A stretch of 32,989 nucleotides of DNA, from positions 1-32,989 of the forward strand of contig NZ_JAMXRZ010000042.1 of assembly GCF_024124375.1 (NCBI RefSeq), given 5' to 3'. The notes under the pieces were generated by a model. That model was given only the letters and a program-made list of their open reading frames with translations, had not been told where the DNA came from and ran no database searches. Source of the DNA: Klenkia sp. PcliD-1-E (GTDB lineage: Bacteria > Actinomycetota > Actinomycetes > Mycobacteriales > Geodermatophilaceae). The stretch's first letter is position 1. Each line of letters opens with the position of its first letter. Positions 8,488-16,118 of the stretch are shown here, piece after piece. A program made the translations under genes and the position numbers.

Positions 8488-9732
8488 ATGGCCGCCACCG
8501 GCAGCTCGACGGTCCCCCCCACCGAGACGCCGCAGGACGCCGCAACCACGGCCCGCAGGCGCCGCCGCCCCCTGCTCGTCGCCGCGGCGGTCGTCGTGCT
8601 CCTCGCCGCCGCCGGGGTCACGTGGTGGCTCGTCGGTCGTGGCAGCCCCGACGAGGGTCTCTACGACCCTGCGGACGCCGTGCGGGTCGAGGACTTCGGT
8701 GCGGTGGGCGACGGGACGACCGACGACACCGCCGCCGTGCAGGCGGCCTTCGACGCCGTGCAGCCCGGCGGGGCCGTGCTGCTGGGGGAGGGGCGCACCT
8801 ACGCGGTCAGCGACGTGGTCACCCTGGCCGTCCGCGGTGCGGTGCTCACCGGCGGGGGCACGCTGCTGGCCACCGACGAGGAGCGGTCGTCGCTGGCCGT
8901 CTCCGCGGACGACGTCGTCGTCCAGGACGTGACCTTGACCATCGTGCCGACGTCCCGGCGGTTCGACGCCTTCGAGCAGCAGCGGCTGTGGCTGGACGGG
9001 CACCGCGGGGTCGTGGTGCGCGACGTCACCGTGCAGGGGTCGGCGGCGGCCGGCATCTACGTCTACGGCACCCGTGACTTCGTGCTCGACGGCGTGCAGG
9101 TCAGCGGCACCCGAGCCGACGGGGTGCACATCACCGGGGGCGCGTCCGACGGCGAGGTGCTCCAGCCGGTGGTCCGCGACGTCGGCGACGACGGCGTGGC
9201 GGTGGTGTCCTACGCCCAGGACGGCGACCCGTGCGCGGGCATCCGGGTGGTCTCCCCGGTCGTCGACGGCACCGACGCCCGGGGCATCTCCGTCGTGGGC
9301 GGGACCGACGTGACCTACACCGACATCACCGTGTCGGGCACCGCCGCGGCCGGGGTCTACGTCGCGGCCGAGACCAGCTACGACACCACCTCCGTCGACG
9401 GCGTCCGGGTGGAGGGCGGGTCGGTCACCGATGCCAACACCGACCAGGACATCGACCACGGTGCCGTGCTGGTCTACAACGGCGGTGGGGAGCGCGTCGT
9501 GCAGGACGTCACCATCACCGGGCTGGAGCTGTCGGGGACCCGCGAGTCGGCCAGCCGGTGGGTCGGGTTGATCAGCGACGGCGGCGGCCGCATCGAGGAC
9601 GTCAGCCTGGACGGCCTGTCGGTGACCGGCGCCGGCCCGGGGGCGCTCCTGGTGAGCAACTCCCCGGCCACTACGTTCGAGACCTCAGGGTGGACGCAGG
9701 ACGGTGACGAGGTCACCGATCCCGAGCAATGA
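8488..9732 (+). CDS. Membrane-anchored right-handed beta-helix (pectate-lyase-fold) protein
   Basis: A 414-residue protein. An Arg-rich cytoplasmic stretch (residues 22-28) is followed by one transmembrane helix (about 30-48) and then an exported domain opening with VRVEDFGAVGDGTTDDTAAV, the classic pectate-lyase-3 N-terminal motif. Gly/Val/Asp-rich coils run to the C-terminus (RDVGDDGVAVVSY, ISVVGGTDV, IDHGAVLVYNG). It closely matches the partial protein at 1-1230. ATG 8488 is chosen because it gives a standard signal-anchor topology; no strong ribosome-binding site precedes it. The stop overlaps the ATG of the aldo/keto reductase (ATGA), tying it to that enzyme and the GMC enzyme after it. 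Likely role: binding, cleaving or modifying the exported polysaccharide; the activity is not shown. Confidence 0.88.
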   Translation: MAATGSSTVPPTETPQDAATTARRRRRPLLVAAAVVVLLAAAGVTWWLVGRGSPDEGLYDPADAVRVEDFGAVGDGTTDDTAAVQAAFDAVQPGGAVLLGEGRTYAVSDVVTLAVRGAVLTGGGTLLATDEERSSLAVSADDVVVQDVTLTIVPTSRRFDAFEQQRLWLDGHRGVVVRDVTVQGSAAAGIYVYGTRDFVLDGVQVSGTRADGVHITGGASDGEVLQPVVRDVGDDGVAVVSYAQDGDPCAGIRVVSPVVDGTDARGISVVGGTDVTYTDITVSGTAAAGVYVAAETSYDTTSVDGVRVEGGSVTDANTDQDIDHGAVLVYNGGGERVVQDVTITGLELSGTRESASRWVGLISDGGGRIEDVSLDGLSVTGAGPGALLVSNSPATTFETSGWTQDGDEVTDPEQ

Positions 9733-10682
9733 CACAGGAGCTCATGACGGACCGACCGGAGGTCGTGCTGGGGACCGCCCAGCTGTTCGGCAAGGCCGAC
9801 GACGGCGCATCCGCGGCGGTGCTGGCAGCGGGTTGGGACGCCGGCGTCCGGCGTTTCGACACCGCGCCCTCCTACGGCGGCGGGCGCACGGAGTCGCAGC
9901 TCGGCGAGTTCCTCGCCGGCCGCGACGGCGTCGAGGTCGTGGCCACCAAGGTGGGCCTCGCTCCGGCGCTCGGTACCCGGCAGGGTGGCCGGCAGCTGGT
10001 CGCCGTGGCCCGGGCGGTGTTGCCGGCGGCGGTCATCGATCGGCTCCGCCGGTCCAGCCAGGGACGTGCGCGGGGGCGGTTCGAGCCCGCTGCGGTGCGC
10101 TCGTCCCTGGACCGGTCGTTGGCCCAGCTGGGCGGCCGGGTGGACCGTCTCCTGCTGCACGAAGTCCAGCCGGCCGAGGTCACGCCCGAGCTGGTGGGGG
10201 TGCTGCAGCGAGCCGTGTTAACCGGTGAGGTGGGTGCCGTCGGGGTGGCCACCTCCAACGAGCTGACGGCAGCCGCCCTCGCCGCGGGGCAGGGGGTCTT
10301 CACGGTGGCGCAGTTCGCCGTCGGGCCGCTGGCACCACCGGTCCGGCTGCCCGCCAGCGTCACCGTGCGGGTCGGGCACGGCCTGCTCGGTCCTGCCGGT
10401 GAGCACCTGCAGCGCGTCGTGCTCGCCCTCGGCTCCGACCCGCTGCTGGCCCGTCGCTGGGCGGAGGTGACCGGCGCCCCGGCCACGCCGGCGACCGTCG
10501 CTGCCGCGCTGCTGGACCGCGGTCCCTCGACACCTGTCACCGACGTCGTGGTCGCCTCCGTCGACCCGGCCCGACTGGTGTCGGCCGTTCAGGCGGTGCG
10601 CGGACGGGCGCCGGCCCCCGCCGCCCTGCGCGACGTGCTCTCCGACGCGGTGCACGCCGCAGCGGGCCGGGTGCGGTCGTGA
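9729..10682 (+). CDS. Aldo/keto reductase
   Basis: A 317-residue TIM-barrel NAD(P)H oxidoreductase. The AKR tetrad is visible: Asp44 (RRFDTAPSYG), Tyr49, Lys74 (VVATKVG) and His144 (LLLHEV). It therefore looks catalytically competent. Substrates of the family are carbonyls; in a polysaccharide locus a keto-sugar or sugar aldehyde is plausible (inference). The ATG at 9729 overlaps the preceding stop by 4 nt. A second in-frame ATG at 9744 has AGGAG only 3 nt upstream, which is too close, so the coupled start is preferred. The GMC gene begins on its stop codon (GTGA), so an oxidase/reductase pair is made from one message. The sequence after residue 220 is divergent from textbook AKRs. Confidence 0.9.
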   Translation: MTQELMTDRPEVVLGTAQLFGKADDGASAAVLAAGWDAGVRRFDTAPSYGGGRTESQLGEFLAGRDGVEVVATKVGLAPALGTRQGGRQLVAVARAVLPAAVIDRLRRSSQGRARGRFEPAAVRSSLDRSLAQLGGRVDRLLLHEVQPAEVTPELVGVLQRAVLTGEVGAVGVATSNELTAAALAAGQGVFTVAQFAVGPLAPPVRLPASVTVRVGHGLLGPAGEHLQRVVLALGSDPLLARRWAEVTGAPATPATVAAALLDRGPSTPVTDVVVASVDPARLVSAVQAVRGRAPAPAALRDVLSDAVHAAAGRVRS

Positions 10683-12322
10683 TCGTCGACCTGGCCCGGG
10701 CGACGTCGGCGTCGCTGGCGGCCCTGCCCGCCGAGGCCGTCGTCGTGGTGGGCAGCGGTGCCGCCGGCATGGCCCTCGCCCTCGCCCTGGAGGACGCCGG
10801 GCGCCCGGTGGTGCTGGTGGAGTCCGGTGGTGACCCGCGCGACGCGGCCGGCATCGACAGCCGGGCGGGCCTGAACGACGGGGTCGTCGTCGGGCAGGCC
10901 TACCGCGGCCTGGCCGGGGCCCGGGCGCGGGTGCTGGGCGGGGCGACCCAGCTGTGGCACGGGCAGTGCACGCGGATGCACCCGCTGGACCTCGCGCCCC
11001 GCGACTGGGTGCGCGGGAGCGGCTGGCCGCTGGGCTACGGGGAACTCGCTGCCTGGTACCCGGCGGCCGAGCGCTGGTTCGGGTTGACCGGCCGGGGCTA
11101 CGGCGCGGACCGGTGGAGGGAGCACCCCGGCGTGGTCCCGCTGCCGTGGCGCGCCGACCGGCTGCTGCCGGACTTCACCGAGTACACACCGCAGCCCTTC
11201 CTCGGGACGGCGCACGGCCGCCGGCTGGAGCGCTCGACGACGACCACCGTGCTCAGCCACGCCACCGTCACCCGGGTGCTGCTGCGCAGCGGCGACGGCC
11301 CGTCGTCGGGGATGGCCGTCGGCGTGCAGGTCAGCGCCATGGACGGCCGGCGCCACGAGGTCCTGGGCGGCGCCGTCGTGCTGGCCGCGGGCGCGATCGA
11401 GAACGCCCGCATCCTCATGCTCTCCGACCCGGCGGGCACCGGCCTGGGTTCTGGCCGGGAGCACACCGGCCGGTTCCTGCAGGACCACCCCGTCGTGGAT
11501 CTGCTGGAGCTGGACCCCACCGACCCGGCGGGGTTGCAGGACCGGACGGCGCACCTGTACCGCGGGGGCACCCGGCTGTGGCCGAAGGTGCGGCTGGCGC
11601 CCGACGCCCAGGAGGCGGAACGCCTGCTCGACGCCAACGCGGTGGTGGTGCACGAGCACGACGACGCCGCGATGGACGCCGCCCGCCGGCTGGTCGGTGG
11701 GCTGCGCCGCCGCTCGCTCCCGGCGGGCTGGCCGGCGGACGTGCGGGCCTCGGTCGGCGCGGTGGGGCCGCTGCTGAGGGCGGCCTACCGCCGCCGGTTC
11801 CGCGGCCTGTCGGCCGGCCGGCCGGCGACCCGGACGGTCCTGCAGGTGTGGCTCGAGCAGGAGCCCGACGCCAACAGCCGGCTGCGCCTGGGCGCCGGCC
11901 TGGACCCGTTGGGCCTGCCGGTGGCCGAGGTCGACTGGCGGGTCGGCCCGGCCGAGCTGCGCACCAGCCGGGTGCTGGCCCGGTGGGTGGCCGAGGACCT
12001 GCAGGCCCACGGGCTGGCGACGGTGACCGAGCTGCCCGCGATGACCGACGACGAGGCGTGGCGGGCCACGGTCGTCGACGCCTACCACCCGTCGGGCACG
12101 ACGCGGATGTCGTCGTCGCCCGTCGACGGCGTCGTGGACGCCGACGGCCGGGTGCACGGCGTCGAGCGGCTGTTCGTCGCCGGCAGCAGCGTCTTCCCGG
12201 TCGCCGGCTACGCGAACCCGACGTTGACGATCGTGGCCCTGGCCCTGCGGCTGGCCGACCACCTCGTGCGGTCGGTGCCCTCGCTCGGGGGTCAGGTGGA
12301 GCGGGCCGTCCGGCCCTCGTAG
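10679..12322 (+). CDS. GMC-family FAD-dependent oxidoreductase
   Basis: A 547-residue flavoprotein. The FAD dinucleotide-binding motif GSGAAG is at 25-30, with the ribose-binding acidic residue in VVLVESGG. AAGAIENARILM marks the second FAD contact. The C-terminal catalytic block has His470 (AYHPSGTTRM) and Asn513 (GYANPTLTIVALALRLADHL), the His/Asn pair of sugar- and polyol-oxidising GMC enzymes. No export signal is seen, so it probably acts in the cytoplasm, oxidising a sugar hydroxyl; the electron acceptor is unknown. The GTG start overlaps the AKR stop by 4 nt. The last 31 bp overlap the convergent GT4 gene. A second GMC lies at 16119-17741. Confidence 0.92.
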   Translation: MIVDLARATSASLAALPAEAVVVVGSGAAGMALALALEDAGRPVVLVESGGDPRDAAGIDSRAGLNDGVVVGQAYRGLAGARARVLGGATQLWHGQCTRMHPLDLAPRDWVRGSGWPLGYGELAAWYPAAERWFGLTGRGYGADRWREHPGVVPLPWRADRLLPDFTEYTPQPFLGTAHGRRLERSTTTTVLSHATVTRVLLRSGDGPSSGMAVGVQVSAMDGRRHEVLGGAVVLAAGAIENARILMLSDPAGTGLGSGREHTGRFLQDHPVVDLLELDPTDPAGLQDRTAHLYRGGTRLWPKVRLAPDAQEAERLLDANAVVVHEHDDAAMDAARRLVGGLRRRSLPAGWPADVRASVGAVGPLLRAAYRRRFRGLSAGRPATRTVLQVWLEQEPDANSRLRLGAGLDPLGLPVAEVDWRVGPAELRTSRVLARWVAEDLQAHGLATVTELPAMTDDEAWRATVVDAYHPSGTTRMSSSPVDGVVDADGRVHGVERLFVAGSSVFPVAGYANPTLTIVALALRLADHLVRSVPSLGGQVERAVRPS

Positions 12323-13317
12323 ACGCCCACCAGGTCGGCGACGTGCCCGCGCAGCGCGAAGCGCACGCGCTGCGCGGTGCGCAGCGCATCGCCGTAGGCC
12401 TCACGGGCGGCGTCGTCCTCGGCGAGCTGCCGCAGGTGCTCACCGGCGGCGGCGTCGTCACCGACCGGGAACAGGCGCGAGCCGACCACGGAACCGACGG
12501 TCTCGGGGTTGCCGCCGGACGCCGCGGCGACCACGGGGAGCCCGTGCGACATCGCCTCGAGGATGCTCAGGCTGCACGGCTCGTCGGGTGCCGGGGCCAG
12601 GAACACCGAGCTGGACCGGAAGGCCGCGGCCGGCTCGGTCAACCACCCCACGAAGCGCGTGCTGCCGCCGATCCCCAGGTCGGCGGCCTGCCGCTCCAGC
12701 GCTGCCCGGTCGTCGCCCCGGCCGGCGACGACGAGCTGCCACCCCCGGTCGCCCAGCCCCGAGGTGGCGAAGGCGCGCAGCCCGGTGGGGGTGTCCTTCT
12801 CGGGGGCCAGGCGGTGGGCCATGAGCACCTCGCGCCGGCGCGGTGCGGTGACCTCGTCCTGAGGCCGGACGCCGTTGAGCAGGACGGTGTCCGAGGGCGG
12901 GCGGACGGTCCGCGCCACGAACTCGCTGACGGCGATCTCCGCGGTCAGGCCGCGACGGACCACCGGCGCCAGGGCCTGGGCCGCCCGGCCGTGACCGCGG
13001 GGGGCGGTGAGGTGGCGGGTCGCGAACCGGCGCCCACCGGTCAGCGGGGCGGCGGCCAGCGCGGCGAAGTCGGCCTTCGAGATGTGGCTGTGCACGACGT
13101 CACGACGTCCGCCGCCGGCCAGGGACCGGAGGGCCTCGGTGAAGGAGGCACCGGGGGCCCAGCGGACGGCGGGGTGCAGGAGCCGCTGCATCTCCTCCGG
13201 TTCGCCGCCGACGACGGCCAGGTCGTGCCCCCGGTCCACGAGCTCCGCGGAGACCTCGACGACGTAGCGCTCGAGCCCGGCGAACGAGCCGGTGCCGACG
13301 ACGTGGGTGATGCGCAG
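12292..13317 (-). CDS. GT4-family glycosyltransferase with probable CTG start
   Basis: A 341-residue GT-B enzyme. It begins with RITHVVGTGSFAGLERYVVE, the conserved Gly-rich acceptor loop of GT4 proteins, and has VLMAHRLAPEKDTPTGLRAF and the E-x7-E motif EPCSLSILE followed by AMSHGLPVVAAASGG. No ATG, GTG or TTG occurs in frame between the conserved N-terminus and sequence that would run far into the divergent GT2 gene. The next internal start (GTG about 28 codons in) would remove the Gly-rich loop. CTG 13317, preceded by GGGGGG with 5-nt spacing, is the best start. The 3' end overlaps the GMC gene by 31 bp. Substrate unknown. Confidence 0.87.
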   Translation of the reverse strand: MRITHVVGTGSFAGLERYVVEVSAELVDRGHDLAVVGGEPEEMQRLLHPAVRWAPGASFTEALRSLAGGGRRDVVHSHISKADFAALAAAPLTGGRRFATRHLTAPRGHGRAAQALAPVVRRGLTAEIAVSEFVARTVRPPSDTVLLNGVRPQDEVTAPRRREVLMAHRLAPEKDTPTGLRAFATSGLGDRGWQLVVAGRGDDRAALERQAADLGIGGSTRFVGWLTEPAAAFRSSSVFLAPAPDEPCSLSILEAMSHGLPVVAAASGGNPETVGSVVGSRLFPVGDDAAAGEHLRQLAEDDAAREAYGDALRTAQRVRFALRGHVADLVGVYEGRTARST

Positions 13318-13423
13318 CGGAGCCCCCCGGGTAGTGCCACCGCCCAGGCGGCCGGTCGGCGAACCGTACCGCGGCGGGCACGGCCGGCTCCGCGGACGCC
13401 GTCCGGCGGTAGGGTCGACCGCC
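13318..13423. promoter_or_regulatory. Divergent promoter region, GT4 (-) / GT2 (+)
   Basis: A 106-nt gap between divergent starts. On the plus strand TAGGGT at 13410-13415 lies 8 nt before GTG 13424, which has no Shine-Dalgarno sequence, suggesting a leaderless message. The minus strand carries the GGGGGG ribosome-binding candidate next to the CTG start. No operator-like dyad was recognised. Confidence 0.45.
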
Positions 13424-14425
13424 GTGACCGCGCCCGAGGGACCCCCGCTGGTCGGGGTGGTGGTCCCGGTGTACCGCGTCGAGGCGTTCGTCACCGCTGC
13501 GCTGGACTCGGTGCGGGCGCAGACCTGGCCGCACTGGGAGTGCGTGGTCGTCGACGACGGCAGCCCCGACGGGTCGGCGCGGCTGGTGGCGCAGGTCGTG
13601 GCGGCCGAGCCCCGGGTGCGGTTGGTCCGGCAGGAGAACCGCGGCCTGGCCGGGGCGCGCAACACCGGCCTGCAGCACCTGTCGCCGGAGGTGTCGGTGG
13701 TCGCCTTCCTGGACTCCGACGACGTCTGGTGCCCGGACCACCTCGAGGTGCTGGTGACCGCGCTGCGGGCCGACCCGGCCGCGGTGGGCGCCTACGGGTA
13801 CGCCGAGCTGCTGGACGGCGACGGGGACGCGGTCGACCCCGGGCTGCACCCCTCCCGCCAACGGGACCGCCGCCGGGTCAACGGGCGCCGGCTGGTGGCC
13901 GTGCCCCCGGGTGCGCCGTTGACCTTCGACGAGGCGGTCGTCGTCAGCCCGCTCTACCCGCCGGCCGTGGCGGTGTTCCGCCGGGAGGTCGTCGACCGGG
14001 TGGGCCCGTTCGACCAGGGTCTGACGCAGATGGAGGACTGGGACTTCTACCAGCGGGTGCTGCGGCACGGTCCGGTGCTCACCGTGCCGCAGCAGGTCGC
14101 CTGGTACCGGGTGCACGGCGGGCAGATGACCCGGCGCGTGGTCGAGGCGGTGCACCAGCACGACCTGGTGCGGCGCAAGGTGTGGCGGTCGCCGGAGAAC
14201 ACCGCCGCCCAGCGGCGGGTGGCCACCCGGGCGTGGCGGCAGCTCCAGCTGCGCCGCACCGCACGGGCGGCCCAGCGACTGCTGGGCGCACTGCGGCGCC
14301 GCGAGTGGGGCCCGGCGGCCCGGCTGGCGCTGGGCACGGCCGTGGTCGCCGCCCAGAACCTGGGGTCGGGTCCGCCGCGGCCCAGCACCCGGATCCTGCG
14401 CTGGACCGGCCGGACGGGCGGCTGA
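13424..14425 (+). CDS. GT2-family glycosyltransferase
   Basis: A 333-residue GT-A glycosyltransferase. VGVVVPVYRVEAFVTAALDS and CVVVDDGSPDGSARLV form the nucleotide-sugar-binding N-terminus. RQENRGLAGARNTGLQHL and FLDSDDVWCPDHLE carry the DXD metal site near residue 100. QMEDWDFYQRVL near 205 supplies the ED-type catalytic base motif, and the Arg/Ala-rich C-terminus is probably an amphipathic membrane-associating tail. GTG 13424 is the first start giving the conserved N-terminus; the longer in-frame extension is low-complexity Arg/Pro and overlaps the divergent gene. It stops 9 nt short of the convergent flippase gene. Likely adds a sugar to the repeat unit; donor unknown. Confidence 0.92.
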   Translation: MTAPEGPPLVGVVVPVYRVEAFVTAALDSVRAQTWPHWECVVVDDGSPDGSARLVAQVVAAEPRVRLVRQENRGLAGARNTGLQHLSPEVSVVAFLDSDDVWCPDHLEVLVTALRADPAAVGAYGYAELLDGDGDAVDPGLHPSRQRDRRRVNGRRLVAVPPGAPLTFDEAVVVSPLYPPAVAVFRREVVDRVGPFDQGLTQMEDWDFYQRVLRHGPVLTVPQQVAWYRVHGGQMTRRVVEAVHQHDLVRRKVWRSPENTAAQRRVATRAWRQLQLRRTARAAQRLLGALRRREWGPAARLALGTAVVAAQNLGSGPPRPSTRILRWTGRTGG

Positions 14426-14434
14426 CCCCCGGGT

Positions 14435-15979
14435 TCAGCGGGGCGAGACCAGCCGGACGGCGCGCTCGAGCGGTCCGGGCACCGTGGTGGCCAGCCACTC
14501 GAGGTCCGCCCGGGCCGCCAGGCCGACGGTGCGGGAGGCCACCAGGACGAGCACGGCGAACACCGCGGCCGCCGCCAGCACCCCGAGCAGGCCGCCGACC
14601 GCGGCCGCCGTCGCCGCAGCGGCACCGCCGGCGACCGCAGCGGCGGCGAGGGTGATCAGCAGGCGCCGGGGACGCAGGTGGAGCGCCACACCACGGCGCC
14701 GGGTGTGCACGACCAGGGCCACGGTGCTCACGGTCTGCGCGCCCGAGGTGGCGATGACCGCGCCCGTGGTGCCGAGGAAGGGGATGAGCCCCGCCGCCAG
14801 GCCCACGTCGACGACCGCCGCCAGACCGCCGGCCAGCAGCACCGGGCGCAGCTGGCCGGCGCCGGTCCAGAACGTGCTGCACAGCTGGCCGACCGGTGCC
14901 AGCACCAGGAGGACCGACAGCAGGCGGACGAGGGTCGCGGCCTCCTGGAACTCCGAGCCGTAGACGACGGGCACCAGCGCCGCCCCCACCGAGGCCACCC
15001 CGGCGGCCAGCACCAGGTCGATGGAGACGACCACCCGGGCGGCGTGCCCCATCATGTCGGTCACCGACGCGGGCTCGCGGGCATACCTGCTGGCGATGGC
15101 CGGTGCCGCAGCTCCGATCAGCGCGCCGGACAGGGTGGTGGCCAACCCCACGACGGAGAACGCGACCGAGTACATGGCGACGGTGCGGGCATCGGCGAAG
15201 ACGTCGAGGAAGACCAGCTCCAGGCGGCGCTCGACGATCTGGGAGATGAGGACCGACGCGGCGATCAGCCCCCAGATGCTCGCCACGGGACGCCAGGCCG
15301 GCCGGGCGTGCCCCGGCACGGGCCACCCGCCGCTGCGCTTGTCGGCCCGGCGGAGCACGAGCAGCAAGCACACGGCGATGACGAGCTGGGCGACGAACAC
15401 GCCGCTGATGCCGGCGCCGGCGTAGATGGCGACGATCCCGGCGACCGGGCTCAGCGCCTGCGCCACGAGCCGCCGGGACGCGCTGGGGCCCCAGCCGCGC
15501 CGGGCCACGTCGCGACTGGCGTGCGCCCAGCCGATCGAGTCCACGAGCGCGGTCGCCGCGGCGAGGAACCACAGCACCTGCAGGACGTCGCGGGTGAGGC
15601 CGACCGAGACCATCAGCACGGCCGTGAGGACACCGCCGCCGACGTGCGCGGCGTAGCTCCACCGCGAGACCCAGGCCAGCCGCGGTCCGTCGCCGACGCC
15701 GCCGGCCGCGGCCATCACCTGGACGCTGGCGAGGGTGAAGGAGTAGATCAGGACCGAGACCATGGTCGAGGCCACGTAGGCAACGACGCTCTGCTCGCCC
15801 AGGACCTCGGCGCCGAGCTCGCGGCTGATGACCACGGAGAGCACGAGTGTGCCGAACATCGGCAGGACCGCGGAGGCCGCGTTCCAGATGCCACCGACGA
15901 AGGCTCCCCGTCGACTGCCGACCTCGGTCGTGCCGGGTGCCGGGTGCGCCGCCGGTCCTCGGTCGTCGTCGGTGCTCAG
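14435..15979 (-). CDS. Wzx-like polysaccharide flippase (MOP superfamily), probable CTG start
   Basis: A protein of about 514 residues with 12-14 hydrophobic helices in the MOP-exporter pattern: FVGGIWNAASAVLPMFGTLV at the first helix, LSVVISRELGAEVLGEQSVV, and paired helices throughout. It should move the undecaprenyl-linked repeat unit across the membrane before Wzy polymerisation. No ATG, GTG or TTG lies in frame before the first helix until far into the divergent GMC gene. CTG 15979 is preceded by GAGG with 5-nt spacing and gives a 30-residue polar N-terminus, so it is the best start; the only inside alternative is an ATG within TM1. TACGCT on the minus strand (16043-16048) could be its -10 element. 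The C-terminal 20 residues are basic and cytoplasmic. Confidence 0.85.
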   Translation of the reverse strand: MSTDDDRGPAAHPAPGTTEVGSRRGAFVGGIWNAASAVLPMFGTLVLSVVISRELGAEVLGEQSVVAYVASTMVSVLIYSFTLASVQVMAAAGGVGDGPRLAWVSRWSYAAHVGGGVLTAVLMVSVGLTRDVLQVLWFLAAATALVDSIGWAHASRDVARRGWGPSASRRLVAQALSPVAGIVAIYAGAGISGVFVAQLVIAVCLLLVLRRADKRSGGWPVPGHARPAWRPVASIWGLIAASVLISQIVERRLELVFLDVFADARTVAMYSVAFSVVGLATTLSGALIGAAAPAIASRYAREPASVTDMMGHAARVVVSIDLVLAAGVASVGAALVPVVYGSEFQEAATLVRLLSVLLVLAPVGQLCSTFWTGAGQLRPVLLAGGLAAVVDVGLAAGLIPFLGTTGAVIATSGAQTVSTVALVVHTRRRGVALHLRPRRLLITLAAAAVAGGAAAATAAAVGGLLGVLAAAAVFAVLVLVASRTVGLAARADLEWLATTVPGPLERAVRLVSPR

Positions 15980-16118
15980 GTCGGCCTCGTCCCCGGTGGT
16001 CCTGTCGCGTGGGCGCCTCGGCTGCGCAGCGGTCGGCGGCCCAGCGTAGCGGCCGGTTCCGGCGCCCTCCGCGGGTCGCGTCGGGCCTAGGCTGTGCAGC
16101 CGCTGTCGAGGTGAGGGA
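15980..16118. promoter_or_regulatory. Divergent promoter region, flippase (-) / second GMC oxidoreductase (+)
   Basis: 139 nt between divergent genes. A -10-like TAGGCT occurs on the plus strand at 16088-16093, giving a leader of about 20 nt that contains GAGGTGAGGGAG before the GMC start. A -10-like TACGCT lies on the minus strand at 16048-16043. No obvious regulator-binding dyad. Confidence 0.45.

Noticed and set aside
6278-8932. Plus-strand frame of 884 codons
   Set aside because: Spans the antisense of three real genes and a promoter region; no recognisable domain.
10954-14655. Plus-strand frame of 1233 codons
   Set aside because: Out-of-frame shadow of GMC and GT2 genes and antisense of GT4; only low-complexity sequence, a GC-bias artefact.
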